A DNA stretch of 64,000 nt from Marinomonas posidonica_A (GCF_043643765.1 NZ_JBHZSP010000015.1:1-64000); one strand, 5' to 3'. Numbered from the stretch's first letter, positions 1 through 8,808 are shown. A program made the numbers and translations. Notes: generated by a model from the sequence alone, not told the origin.

Positions 1-27
1 TTTAAATTCTCTGTGATATTTGGACAT

Positions 28-69
28 AAAAAGACCCCCAGTAATTGGAATGTCCAACTATTGGGGGTC
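28..69 (-). terminator. Intrinsic terminator of the HdeD-like gene
   Basis: On the minus strand a long hairpin (arms GACCCCCA and TTGGGGGTC with further pairing inward) is followed by TTTTT at 28-32. It lies about 40 bases past the stop of the HdeD-like gene, so it probably ends that transcript. Confidence 0.8.
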
Positions 70-108
70 AGTTCATTGACTGTGTCGCCCTTTTTTTATG
101 AATACTAA

Positions 109-669
109 TTAATGGCGATACGCTCTCACTAATGCCAATAGACCAAAACCGTTGATGATCAGATTAACACCGACGATGACGCTTAAAAAAATAGGGGCGG
201 CTTTCGGTAAATCCCACAGCATAAGTAAGGCTATGGCGAGAGATAAGATCGCCGACACCGCAACCATGGTGCGATAGCTGCCGGTTAGCTTCCCTGTGAA
301 GAGGCGAATGAGTTTAATCGCGCCATCCACACCAAAAATGATTGCCATGATTAAACCTAAACTGATCACACCGCTTAGAGGGTTGGTTAACAGAATAAAG
401 GCGATGAGAGCAAAGATGAGTCCACTCACCACATCATAGGTAAAACCGCGCCATTGACGCATAAAAAAAGCATGAGCAAAGCTGGCCACGGCGGCAATAA
501 ACAATGTCCAGCCTAGGATTTTTTCAATGCCTAAGGCAAACGTCGTTGGCGCGAGCAAAGCATAAAAGCCCAATACTATAAAAACACCTGCGATGATTTT
601 CAGCATGGTTTGATGTTTTTGAATCGCTTGCTTAAGCAGTTCACTTGGCGAATAAAAATCGACTGACAT
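109..669 (-). CDS. HdeD/DUF308 family integral membrane protein
   Basis: The 186-residue protein is almost entirely hydrophobic, with about six membrane segments arranged as paired helices, as in the HdeD/DUF308 family (acid-resistance membrane protein HdeD in enterics). Its molecular function is not known, and acid stress here is only an analogy. I chose the start at 669 because AAGAAGGA lies seven bases upstream; an upstream in-frame ATG at 699 would add ten charged residues and lacks a good ribosome site. The gene stands alone, followed by a strong terminator. Confidence 0.8.
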   Translation of the reverse strand: MSVDFYSPSELLKQAIQKHQTMLKIIAGVFIVLGFYALLAPTTFALGIEKILGWTLFIAAVASFAHAFFMRQWRGFTYDVVSGLIFALIAFILLTNPLSGVISLGLIMAIIFGVDGAIKLIRLFTGKLTGSYRTMVAVSAILSLAIALLMLWDLPKAAPIFLSVIVGVNLIINGFGLLALVRAYRH

Positions 670-832
670 GACAAATTCCTTCTTCCGTTTAGACATCAAT
701 GAATTAAGTTGACTAAAATTCAGTCTAACAAGTCACCTAGATAATGACCATGTGAGGCCATGCAGGAATAGTTGAAACTTTATGAATCAATTTAGACCTG
801 CTTTCATCGTTTTCCTTTAACACACCACCTTG

Positions 833-1717
833 TTACGATTTTTTCTGGCTCGTTGCCAGCACAACAAAGGCACTAATGGCACTGGTAGGGTTATCTTTAC
901 GTGCGACTAAATAGGTCGTGGCTTTAGCAATATCTTCATCCACATGACGATAGGCTAAACCATCCGTTTTATGCAATGCGAGTAAAGACTTAGGCACCAT
1001 ACCAATGCCCATACCTGCAATCACACAACCAAGCATTGTGTAATGACTGGGGATTTCAATTACCCGCTCACAAGTACGAGCTTGTCGTTTCAACCATTTT
1101 TCCAAGCGATGACGATAGGAGCACCCCTTGTTGTAACCCACCATGGTTAATACATTGGGCAATTCTTCGACGACTGACCAAGCCTCAGGCATGATTAAAA
1201 CCAACTCTTCTTCATAGCAAGGATGGCAGATTAATCTCGGATCATCGGGAGGGTCAGACACCATGGCAAGATCCAACTCACCATCCAACACTTTTTCGAC
1301 CAATGGCATGGACGCAGCCGTCATTAACTCAATCTGAACTTGTGGGTAAGTCGTGTGGTAATCCGTTAATAAGCTCGGCAAACGCGACGCCGCACTGCTT
1401 TCCATAGAGCCTAAACGAAATAGCCCTGATGGTTCTTGGTGCGTCAATTCGGCAATCGCTTGCTTTTGCAACTGTAGTATTTTATCTGTGTAGTCCAACA
1501 ATCTAAGACCGGCAGAGGTCACAGAAAGACGATTGTGTTCACGTAAGAATAACCCCACATTCAGTTCCGCTTCCAATTTTTTCAGCCGTGCCGTGACGTT
1601 AGACGGCACACGATGCAGTGCCTCAGCAGCACGAGTGACCCCTTTATGCTCCACCACCGCTTTGAACACAATTAGATCTGAAATCTCCACACGACACCTC
1701 TTTTCATTAGATCCCAT
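833..1717 (-). CDS. LysR-family transcriptional regulator, PtrR-like
   Basis: A full-length (294-residue) LysR-type regulator. Residues about 10-70 form the winged helix-turn-helix (AAEALHRVPSNVTARLKKLE), and residues about 95-290 the periplasmic-binding-protein-like effector domain. The HRVPSN recognition-helix segment resembles the PtrR/YneJ subgroup. It is transcribed divergently from an EamA-type exporter 96 bases away, the usual arrangement in which a LysR protein controls its neighbour. A perfect 8-base-arm palindrome covers its own start codon, which suggests autoregulation. The effector is unknown. The reading frame could also start a few codons later, at a GTG just before EISDLIVF. 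Confidence 0.88.
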   Translation of the reverse strand: MGSNEKRCRVEISDLIVFKAVVEHKGVTRAAEALHRVPSNVTARLKKLEAELNVGLFLREHNRLSVTSAGLRLLDYTDKILQLQKQAIAELTHQEPSGLFRLGSMESSAASRLPSLLTDYHTTYPQVQIELMTAASMPLVEKVLDGELDLAMVSDPPDDPRLICHPCYEEELVLIMPEAWSVVEELPNVLTMVGYNKGCSYRHRLEKWLKRQARTCERVIEIPSHYTMLGCVIAGMGIGMVPKSLLALHKTDGLAYRHVDEDIAKATTYLVARKDNPTSAISAFVVLATSQKKS

Positions 1718-1732
1718 TCACTTAAAGTGAAT
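1716..1732. promoter_or_regulatory. Palindrome over the LysR start, candidate operator
   Basis: ATTCACTTAAAGTGAAT is a perfect inverted repeat with 8-base arms around a central A. It overlaps the LysR start codon, in the position of an autoregulatory LysR site. Its role is inferred from position only. Confidence 0.5.
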
Positions 1733-1748
1733 GTTATTTTCTTTATTA

Positions 1749-1763
1749 TTCATTATTAATGAA
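1749..1763. promoter_or_regulatory. LysR-type T-N11-A palindrome between divergent genes
   Basis: TTCATTATTAATGAA is a perfect palindrome with 7-base arms, containing a T-N11-A core as expected for LysR binding. It lies midway between the LysR gene and the EamA exporter, so it is the better candidate for activating the exporter. Confidence 0.5.
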
Positions 1764-1813
1764 CAATAACATAGTCTAGACTGATTAAAAGATAAACAAA
1801 ATAAGGCATCCAC

Positions 1814-2728
1814 ATGAGCAACACACGCACGCCCCCTTTATCGATTGCAGGCATTGGCTATGCACTCACCGCGGTCGCAATTTGGACGGGCTTTATCTTG
1901 GTTTCGAAGGCGGGTTCACTGGCGGCACTGGCATTACCCGATATGATGATGGTTCGGTTCGGTACCGCATTTATCTTATTTTCCCCTTTCATTTGGCAAC
2001 ATCGTCATACTATTTTTCAATGGCGTATGTTGGCATTAGGCAGCATTGGTGGACTCGCGTACGCGTTGTCTGTATTCAATGGTTTTGACCATGCGCCCGC
2101 CACCCATGCGGCATTATTACTGCCTGGCCTAATGCCTATCATGATTGCCGTATTTGCGTACTTTCTGGCAAATGAACGCCATGGGAATGCCGCTTGGTTT
2201 GGCATATTACTCAGCAGCCTAGGCATTGTCGCACTCATATCAGAAACCCTAATGACCGGAGCCCCTTATTGGATTGGCGATGTGAGCTTTATCCTTGCGT
2301 GCGTATTCTGGGGCATTTTTACCGTGTTATTACGCCGATGGAAATTTGCGCCATGGCAAGCGACACTCGGCATTATTGCGGTGACAACTTGTTTATTCAC
2401 CCCAATTTATGGTTTCTTTCTACCACACCAGATCACTCAAGCGTCCTGGGAAATGATTGGCCTACAGGCATTTTATCAAGGAGTGATGGCAACGACGGTG
2501 CAAATGGTGTGTTATGGTCGAGCAGTGCACTTAATCGGCGCCACCAGAATGGGCAGTCTGATGGCATTAGTACCCGTATTTGCTAGTGCCTTAGCGGTCC
2601 CCTTATTTGGAGAAAATTGGACCATAGGACTAAGCATTGCTTTGACATGTATTTTGCTAGGCACCTTAATTGGGAATGCTCCAATCCATATGCTACGCCG
2701 TAAATTTAGCCGTAAATATATTGTTTAA
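1814..2728 (+). CDS. EamA/DMT-superfamily transporter
   Basis: A 304-residue protein with about ten hydrophobic segments in two homologous halves, typical of EamA (drug/metabolite transporter) permeases of the inner membrane. The family exports amino acids, nucleosides or small metabolites; the substrate here cannot be read from sequence. AAGG lies eight bases before the ATG. The divergent LysR neighbour is probably its regulator. The gene ends with a basic cytoplasmic tail. Confidence 0.85.
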   Translation: MSNTRTPPLSIAGIGYALTAVAIWTGFILVSKAGSLAALALPDMMMVRFGTAFILFSPFIWQHRHTIFQWRMLALGSIGGLAYALSVFNGFDHAPATHAALLLPGLMPIMIAVFAYFLANERHGNAAWFGILLSSLGIVALISETLMTGAPYWIGDVSFILACVFWGIFTVLLRRWKFAPWQATLGIIAVTTCLFTPIYGFFLPHQITQASWEMIGLQAFYQGVMATTVQMVCYGRAVHLIGATRMGSLMALVPVFASALAVPLFGENWTIGLSIALTCILLGTLIGNAPIHMLRRKFSRKYIV

Positions 2729-2819
2729 TGCATTTCAAAGGTGCAGGAAGGGAGATTGCCAACCTGTAATAAAAACGGAAAGGGGATACCAACATCCCCT
2801 ATAATCTCATGACTATTGA

Positions 2820-2924
2820 CTAGATAAAGCCTAGCAACGATTCCGTTTCCGTGTGTCCCGCCATAATGCAATCAACACCGACTTCGTTTTCACCTAGAAA
2901 GAAACCTAATCTAGCGTTTAACTC
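2820..2924 (-). pseudogene. Possible C-terminal remnant of a degraded gene
   Basis: On the minus strand an open stretch of 34 codons without a convincing start ends at TAG. It encodes an acidic peptide (ending MAGHTETESLLGFI) that looks more protein-like than its AT-rich surroundings. An in-frame stop lies immediately upstream. I do not recognise the family. It may be chance; it is listed because it could be the tail of a lost gene at the border of the iron cassette. Confidence 0.25.
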
Positions 2925-3003
2925 CTAAAAAAAACGCAACCACAGCGCGTACCACCCGCCCTCTTAACCAGAACAAAAGATTATTGAAAATAACCTTCGC
3001 AAT

Positions 3004-3018
3004 TGATAATGATTATTA
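3004..3018. promoter_or_regulatory. Fur box
   Basis: TGATAATGATTATTA matches the 7-1-7 Fur consensus (TGATAAT-N-ATTATCA) at all but one fixed position. It sits about 60 bases before the AraC-type start, in the promoter zone, so the iron cassette should be repressed when iron is plentiful. Confidence 0.8.
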
Positions 3019-3078
3019 ATAGTATAAACATTATCTGTTGTTAGTCTCGCTAACACGACTTTTTGTAGGAGAAACATC

Positions 3079-3963
3079 GTGTCTTTTCATTCTGTTGAGC
3101 AAATTGCGACGTTTGAACAATTTAATTTAGATTTCGATCCATCAAGTTGGGTACGGACGGTTAACCACCATTTTGATGAAGAGACTTCCATTGTGAATGT
3201 TCACCAACCTGGCCTGTATATTTCTATGATTGGTAAGTGCCAGTGCCAAACATTAAACAAAGGCATGGACAGACAAAAAGACTACAGTCATAACTACATG
3301 GTAGCGTTAGTGGACGAATCATGCCCTTCCTATATGAACTTTCCAAGCGACAGTAACTGGCAAACCTTTTCCATCCATTTGTCCCTGGAGCACCTAGGGA
3401 AAAGAAGCATCCTGCCTGAATTAACAACCAATGTGCCGCACAATGTTCCTCAGGTACGTTTAGCAGAAGCTGGTCCGATTCCAGTGGACATACTGCAATG
3501 TTGCGAAGTGGTTTGGAATTGCGAGTTACAAGGATTTGAACGAGAACTGTTTATTAAAGCCAAAGCACAAGAAGTGCTGGCCTTGTTTCTTCATCAACAT
3601 CGTCTAAAAAACCAAGCCACCCAGAACACACGTATCGACCAATTAAATCATGCTTTAAACCACATACAGATGAACTTACAATTAGACTGGCCATTGTCCG
3701 CTGTGGCACGCCTCGCAGGCAGTAATCGTACTTATGTCAAGCAAGACATCAAACAACTACTGGGCATGAGCTTTCGCGACTGGTTACGTAAAACCCGTAT
3801 CGAAACGGCTCAAAAACGACTCGCTAGCAGCCAACCCATCACCGACATTGCTCACGATGTCGGCTTCAAAAGCCAAGCACACTTTGCCACCTTGTTTAAA
3901 AGCGAAGTGGGTGTTACTCCAAGTGAATATCGCCAAGCGCTGTGCATACGACATTCAGCCTAA
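3079..3963 (+). CDS. AraC-family regulator, PchR-like
   Basis: A 294-residue regulator with a sensor half (about residues 1-180, no close assignment) and a C-terminal double helix-turn-helix (about 190-290). The latter contains the AraC signature DIAHDVGFKSQAHFATLFKSEVGVTPSEYR, split over the second HTH. PchR-type members sense a ferric siderophore and activate the receptor genes. That fits the downstream permease, receptor and reductase and the Fur box upstream. Translation starts at GTG with TAGGAG eight bases before it. The inducing siderophore is unknown. Confidence 0.85.
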   Translation: MSFHSVEQIATFEQFNLDFDPSSWVRTVNHHFDEETSIVNVHQPGLYISMIGKCQCQTLNKGMDRQKDYSHNYMVALVDESCPSYMNFPSDSNWQTFSIHLSLEHLGKRSILPELTTNVPHNVPQVRLAEAGPIPVDILQCCEVVWNCELQGFERELFIKAKAQEVLALFLHQHRLKNQATQNTRIDQLNHALNHIQMNLQLDWPLSAVARLAGSNRTYVKQDIKQLLGMSFRDWLRKTRIETAQKRLASSQPITDIAHDVGFKSQAHFATLFKSEVGVTPSEYRQALCIRHSA

Positions 3964-3971
3964 GCTTTTTT

Positions 3972-4005
3972 CCGTTTTCAAAAGTGACATGTCTGCTTTC
4001 GAAAG
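3972..4005. promoter_or_regulatory. Direct-repeat operator, two helical turns apart
   Basis: TTTTCAAAAG (3975-3984) and CTTTCGAAAG (3996-4005) repeat with a 21-base offset, placing both on the same face of the DNA. AraC-type activators bind such direct repeats. The pair lies in the 202-base gap between the AraC-type gene and the permease, so it is the likely site for activation of the uptake genes. Confidence 0.5.
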
Positions 4006-4165
4006 AATGCTTTCCTTTTCCTCGATAGACTTTCTAAAACGTCTTAGTTGGCTTGTCTCTTTCCCTCAGAAGTTTACTTCGACTGTTAATCCCTTATGCA
4101 AACGCCACCTATGTCGCACTCTTGCGCCTTAATGATTTGCATAAGATGACCATTAGGATTCGTTC

Positions 4166-5428
4166 ATGAAAAGCAGCCATTACCCTTGGTTCATGTTAGC
4201 CAGCACTTATGTGACGCAATATATAGGCGTCGCCTTTATCCTTTCTGCGGCCGTTGCGATCTTGCGCCAGCAGGGCGCTGAACTGGATCAATTGGCGCTC
4301 TTAAACCTCGCCGTATTGCCGCTTGCAGGTAAAGTTTTCTATGCCCCAATAATTGACAAATTTCACGTAAACTTACGATATATATGTTTAGTAAATCTAC
4401 AAGGTAGATACAGAAGTTGGCTCATACTCGCGCAAGGATCCATGGCATTATTGCTTGTATTAGCGGGCGCGTTAGACTTCGAAACCCAATTTAGTGGGAT
4501 ATTGCTGGTATTGGCTTGTTATGTTTTCTTCATGAGCATACAAGACGTGTCGATTGATGGACTCTCTTGCAAATTATTTGATGCTGACACCCGTAAGTTC
4601 GCTAACAGTGTGCAGTTTTCAGGGAACCTACTCGGTAACATCATTGGTGGTGGTGTGATTCTCATGCTTTACCCTTGGCTAGAGTGGCAAGGATCTTTAT
4701 GGTTGTTGGCTGGATTGACCGCCCTATCCCTTGTGCAAATGCTGTTCTTTAAAGAGCCAGACCAAGCGGCTGAACCAGCACAACAAAACGAAAGCGGCCA
4801 ACACCTTCTTAAAGACATTAAAGCGTTCATTCTAAAACACAAACGTTGGTTTCTACTATTGAGCTTGTACCCAATTGGCTCAACCTGTGGATTCGCACTA
4901 CTCAACCCGCTTCTTGTCGATCTAGGCTGGCCACTCGATGAGATTGGCTTCGTAATGAAAATTTACGGTTCTATCATAGGTCTCTTTTCAGCGCTGCTTG
5001 CGACACCACTGATTAATAAAATTGGCCGCTTAAATGCCCTGGTGACGGTGACGTTTATACAATTCACTTCTCTGATATTTGTGCTGTGTCTAACATTAGG
5101 CGCCACCAGTAAAGTCATGGTTTATGCTGCCATTACCTTACATTTCATTAGTTTTCCAGCGATGCTGGTGGTGTCTTCCACCATCATGATGGACAAAGCC
5201 GCACTCACGTTAAGAAAAGCCACCTTCTTCACGCTTCAGTTTAGCGTGGCATCTCTACTTGGCTTCGCTTATTCCGCAGCCAGTCTGGCTCTAGCAAAGC
5301 CACTGCAATACAGCGGTGTTGTGGCTGGCGGAGCGGTCATCACACTACTCGTCGCCTGTATTATTCGCCCACTACTAAAAGACAGTCTCATGCAGGCTTC
5401 TTCGCCATACAGTCATACCACTCGTTAG
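4166..5428 (+). CDS. RhtX/FptX-like siderophore permease (MFS)
   Basis: A 420-residue, roughly twelve-helix inner-membrane permease. The N-terminal pattern (YVTQYIGVAFILSAAVAILR then LPLAGKVFYAPIIDK) resembles the RhtX/FptX group, single-protein importers that carry siderophores such as rhizobactin 1021 or pyochelin from periplasm to cytoplasm without an ABC transporter. Its place between the AraC-type regulator and the TonB-dependent receptor supports this. AGGA precedes the ATG, and the receptor gene follows after 27 bases, suggesting one transcript. The substrate is not determined. Confidence 0.85.
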   Translation: MKSSHYPWFMLASTYVTQYIGVAFILSAAVAILRQQGAELDQLALLNLAVLPLAGKVFYAPIIDKFHVNLRYICLVNLQGRYRSWLILAQGSMALLLVLAGALDFETQFSGILLVLACYVFFMSIQDVSIDGLSCKLFDADTRKFANSVQFSGNLLGNIIGGGVILMLYPWLEWQGSLWLLAGLTALSLVQMLFFKEPDQAAEPAQQNESGQHLLKDIKAFILKHKRWFLLLSLYPIGSTCGFALLNPLLVDLGWPLDEIGFVMKIYGSIIGLFSALLATPLINKIGRLNALVTVTFIQFTSLIFVLCLTLGATSKVMVYAAITLHFISFPAMLVVSSTIMMDKAALTLRKATFFTLQFSVASLLGFAYSAASLALAKPLQYSGVVAGGAVITLLVACIIRPLLKDSLMQASSPYSHTTR

Positions 5429-5455
5429 CCATATTTCATAAAAGGAAAACATTCA

Positions 5456-7498
5456 ATGTCGAATAAGATACAAATGTCTCTTCACAGCCCTTACAAGCTC
5501 ACCTTGATCGCCGTATCGGTTATTAGCGCCATGATGATTCAGCCTACCTTCGCGGCTGAAGTGGATCTCGACACCATCGTCATCACAGGTGAAAAGATGG
5601 ATAAGGACTTAAAAGATACCATCACCGCCGTCACGGTAATGACGTCTGCTGACCTTGAAACAGGCGAAACAAAACAAGCTAAAGACATCGCGACACAAGC
5701 ACCCAACGTCATTCCTGGCTCCTTTGGTAACATTAACGTTCGAGGTATTTCTGGTGGTGGCGCTGCGACCGGTGGTCTGGCGTTGATCACTGGCTCTCGT
5801 GCTCGAGTGGCCACCGTGGTTGACGGTACGCCTCAAGACTGGTCGGGGTACAATTTTTCGCCTATCGGTTTATGGGATGCTCAACAAGTGGAAGTGTTAC
5901 GTGGACCACAATCCACAACACAAGGGGCTAGCGCAATAGCAGGCGCTCTTGTTATCAATACCAATGATCCAACCTTTGAAAGTGAAGCGGCGGTCCAAGC
6001 GGGTGTAGAAAGCTACAAAAATGGCAACCTAAAATACAATGTGGCGGCCATGTCTTCTGGCGCCCTCATTGAAGATGAATTGGCGTATCGTATCGCCATC
6101 GATGAGACCAAAGGGGAAGGCTGGCTGAACTATGATACCAATGGCTATGACGACACGCCGAACTTAAGCGAATCAGAGAGCCTTAATATTCGAGGCAAAC
6201 TCCTCTGGCAACCAGCTAGTATCCCAGAGCTCTCCGCAAAATTGACCGTCAACCATCATAAAAACGACGGTGAACACATCCGCTTCGCCAGTAATACAGA
6301 AGAAGGCATTGATAGCCAAACGCTTACCTTGGACAGCGGAACCATTTCTCGCCAACAAGATTCAACGGACCAATCCATTGCACTGGATGTGGATTACCAA
6401 ATCCGTAGCGGCCTAACCAACTCACTGCACATCAGTCATAGCAATTCAGATTTATACGCCGATGGCTATTCCGTTGCAACCGCCACTAACACATATGACA
6501 TTCAACAAGATACTAGCTCATTAGAAAACCGACTGATCTTTAACGATCAGCAATCTGACTGGTCCGGTGTGTTAGGGCTTTATGCTTCTAGCAAAGATTC
6601 TGTGATTGATGCTACACAAGGTGCCTTGAACATTGATACCAGTTACACGACGAATACCACCGCAGCCTATGGCGAAACCATGTATGCCTTATCCAACCTA
6701 ACCCAAGCCAGCCTAGGATTACGCATCGAGCGTGAAGACGTTGATAAAATAGGCTCTTTCTTTGGACGCAGCGATGTAAACCAAGACCTAGACCAAACTC
6801 ACTACCTGCCTAAGATCGGCCTTACTCATGCCATTTCAGACACCACCACGCTTGGGGCAAGCATTCGCAAAGGCTATAGCCCTTCTGGTACTGGTATTAA
6901 TACATCAACAAATGAAGCTTATGAATTCGACAGTGAAGCCGTGACAGCCTTCGAGATCAGCAGTAAGAGCCTCTTTGCCAACGGCACTCGATTAAACGCT
7001 AACCTTTTCTATAATGACTACACGGACTATCAAGCCGCAAGTGGTTTTACCGTCGTCAATGTTGATGCGGCCCATACTTATGGCTTCGAACTGGAAACCA
7101 GCACTTGGTTGACGAACAACTTTGAATTACGTGGCTCCGTTGGTTTATTGCGCTCCGAGATCGATAAAAATGATAGCAATGAAGGCAATCAGTTATCCGG
7201 TGCACCAGAAACCAACATTGGATTAGGTTTCACACAATACCTAGGTGACCATTGGTCATTCGGTGCTGATGCAAATTATGTTAGCCAGTATTACTCTACT
7301 CTTGATAACAGTGAAGCCAATGAAGCAGGCAATCACACTCTTCTTGATGCTCGTGCTCAATATCTTTTAGGGGATTTGACCATAACAGGCTATGTTAAAA
7401 ACCTTACAGACGAAGACGTAGTGTATTACCGTGAAGGGACCATCGCGACCGTTGGGCAAACTCGTACCATTGGTATCAGTGCTCTGTACCGTTTATAG
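5456..7498 (+). CDS. TonB-dependent siderophore receptor
   Basis: A 680-residue outer-membrane receptor. Residues 1-34 are a signal peptide ending in FAA. A TonB box (DTIVITG, residues 39-45) follows, then a plug domain (about 50-165, with VNVRGI-like and VEVLRGPQS motifs). The remainder is a 22-strand barrel ending in the aromatic-terminated strand ISALYRL. AAAGGA precedes the start. It probably binds the ferric siderophore that the upstream permease imports. Overall it resembles FyuA/FptA-type receptors, but the ligand is not determined. A strong hairpin follows the gene. Confidence 0.9.
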   Translation: MSNKIQMSLHSPYKLTLIAVSVISAMMIQPTFAAEVDLDTIVITGEKMDKDLKDTITAVTVMTSADLETGETKQAKDIATQAPNVIPGSFGNINVRGISGGGAATGGLALITGSRARVATVVDGTPQDWSGYNFSPIGLWDAQQVEVLRGPQSTTQGASAIAGALVINTNDPTFESEAAVQAGVESYKNGNLKYNVAAMSSGALIEDELAYRIAIDETKGEGWLNYDTNGYDDTPNLSESESLNIRGKLLWQPASIPELSAKLTVNHHKNDGEHIRFASNTEEGIDSQTLTLDSGTISRQQDSTDQSIALDVDYQIRSGLTNSLHISHSNSDLYADGYSVATATNTYDIQQDTSSLENRLIFNDQQSDWSGVLGLYASSKDSVIDATQGALNIDTSYTTNTTAAYGETMYALSNLTQASLGLRIEREDVDKIGSFFGRSDVNQDLDQTHYLPKIGLTHAISDTTTLGASIRKGYSPSGTGINTSTNEAYEFDSEAVTAFEISSKSLFANGTRLNANLFYNDYTDYQAASGFTVVNVDAAHTYGFELETSTWLTNNFELRGSVGLLRSEIDKNDSNEGNQLSGAPETNIGLGFTQYLGDHWSFGADANYVSQYYSTLDNSEANEAGNHTLLDARAQYLLGDLTITGYVKNLTDEDVVYYREGTIATVGQTRTIGISALYRL

Positions 7499-7530
7499 TC
7501 CCCAACCATTAATCACAACAACATAACTCA

Positions 7531-7556
7531 CCATAGGGGCTTGCTTGCCCCTATGG
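7531..7556 (+). terminator. Intercistronic hairpin after the receptor gene
   Basis: A perfect 10-base-pair stem (CCATAGGGGC / GCCCCTATGG) with a 6-base loop, followed by TTATTT. The T tract is short, so it could be a partial terminator or a 3'-end stabiliser that lowers expression of the reductase relative to the receptor. Confidence 0.55.
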
Positions 7557-7594
7557 TTATTTAAAGTATTCGCCACCAGCTCACCAGAGGTAAC

Positions 7595-8743
7595 ATGGAA
7601 TCACGTTCCCCCATCCAAGACCTAGATCACAAACTCGACATCCTTGAACACGTTAATCAAGATCACAGTGAAGAAGTATTGGCCATCGCCGAAAGCCATG
7701 TAAGCCGCTCATTAAAGATAGTGTCAGCTAAGATTGTGGATCTCTTTGAAGAAGGGGTTTTGATTCAAGCTAACACCTTAGAAGCAAAGCCATCAGAAGA
7801 CAGCACGTCAGAGAGTCAGCAGGACATTTTTGCGCCGTTTGTCATCAACGGTAGTCTGGAAGATAAAATTTTATACCTTGCCTATGCTGCGATTGTAAAA
7901 CAAGGCCGTGATTTTAGCGGTACGGGGAAACGCTTTTTTGAAGTCATCAATACACAAAAGGTCACGCCAAACATCACTCGATTAACGCTGAAATCTTCAA
8001 CGCCTTTACCAGATTACTATCCAGGCCACGCCTTTGCTTTTGTGTTAAAAAGTTTGCAGAAGCAACCTGAGTTAGTGGCCTCATCTCAAGGTAAAAAATC
8101 TTGGCAAAAAAATCTATTTGACCGAGCCTTTATCTGGCTAATGAAACATCTCTCCACTAAGCATCGTCAAAAACTCCTAATGAGCGCTAATAAGGACGTA
8201 CGTCTTTACACCCTGCGTAACGCTTGGCAATCAGAAGGGTCTGACTTTATTGATCAAGCGCATGTTGATGTTTTCACCCATGGCAACACGGCCGGCAGTC
8301 AGTGGGTAAAAAGCCTTAGCAAAGGTGATATTATTTCCAGTCGTTCAGAAGCAAAAGACAAACACCCACATTTGCATCAAGGGCAAGCATTACTCGTCGC
8401 TGACGAAACAGCCTACCCAGCACTTGCCGGCATTTTAGAGCAGTGGCAGAACCCCATCACACCTTACATCATCCTACTCAGCGAGAAAGCAACGGAACAA
8501 GCGTATTTTAAGGTCACGGACTTGCCTGATGGTGCTCACATAGAACGCCTTGTTTGCGCTCCTCAACAACAAGGGGAAAAGGTGTTAGCCGCTCTGGATA
8601 ACGTCACTAACATTGATGCTGTTTGGGCGGCTTTTGAATCCGATTCAGCCAAACAAGTTCGTCATTTTTTACGCAACGAACGAAACGTGACGGGAAAGAA
8701 CAATCACACCAAAGCTTATTGGCGCTTAAACGTGAAACGATGA
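7595..8743 (+). CDS. Siderophore-interacting flavin reductase with DUF2470-like N-terminus
   Basis: A 382-residue protein. Residues about 14-60 (LEHVNQDHSEEVLAIAES) resemble the DUF2470 domain of heme-utilisation proteins. Residues about 115-380 match the SIP/ViuB family: an FAD-binding beta-barrel (ITRLTLKS...YYPGHAF), the nucleotide-binding part (LLVADETAYPALAGILEQW) and the typical end (WAAFES...HFLRNERN...YWRLN). Such enzymes reduce ferric siderophores in the cytoplasm to release iron. This completes receptor, permease and reductase. A roughly 70-residue insertion (about 150-215, basic, KSWQKNLFDRAFIWLMKHL) is unusual. The ribosome site is AGAGGT. Confidence 0.82.
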   Translation: MESRSPIQDLDHKLDILEHVNQDHSEEVLAIAESHVSRSLKIVSAKIVDLFEEGVLIQANTLEAKPSEDSTSESQQDIFAPFVINGSLEDKILYLAYAAIVKQGRDFSGTGKRFFEVINTQKVTPNITRLTLKSSTPLPDYYPGHAFAFVLKSLQKQPELVASSQGKKSWQKNLFDRAFIWLMKHLSTKHRQKLLMSANKDVRLYTLRNAWQSEGSDFIDQAHVDVFTHGNTAGSQWVKSLSKGDIISSRSEAKDKHPHLHQGQALLVADETAYPALAGILEQWQNPITPYIILLSEKATEQAYFKVTDLPDGAHIERLVCAPQQQGEKVLAALDNVTNIDAVWAAFESDSAKQVRHFLRNERNVTGKNNHTKAYWRLNVKR

Positions 8744-8751
8744 TCTAGAAA

Positions 8752-8790
8752 CCGACAGGACGAATTTAAACACATCCTTTGCCCTGTCGG
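8752..8790. other. Hairpin between convergent genes
   Basis: CCGACAGG (8752-8759) pairs with CCTGTCGG (8783-8790) across a 23-base loop between the convergent reductase and membrane-protein genes. No real T-run follows on either strand; it may still serve as a weak bidirectional terminator. Confidence 0.35.
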
Positions 8791-8808
8791 ATAAAACCCA
8801 TGCCATGA

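Larger units (their letters stand above)
2729..3078. other. 350-base intergenic region: hairpin, coding remnant, Fur box
   Basis: No intact gene is visible here. The region holds a 7-base-pair hairpin (2781-2800, AGGGGAT/ATCCCCT), a short minus-strand stretch that looks like a gene tail (2820-2924), and an AT-rich promoter zone with a Fur box just before the AraC-type gene. The hairpin lacks a clear T-run on the plus strand, so it is at best a weak terminator of the EamA gene. Confidence 0.6.

Noticed and set aside
3848..4132. 94-codon frame overlapping the end of the AraC-type gene
   Set aside because: It is in a different frame from the clear HTH-coding region and encodes no family; the gap is better explained as an operator region.
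3079..8743. Siderophore biosynthesis locus
   Set aside because: No NRPS, IucA/IucC-type synthetase or other biosynthetic gene is present; only uptake and release genes.
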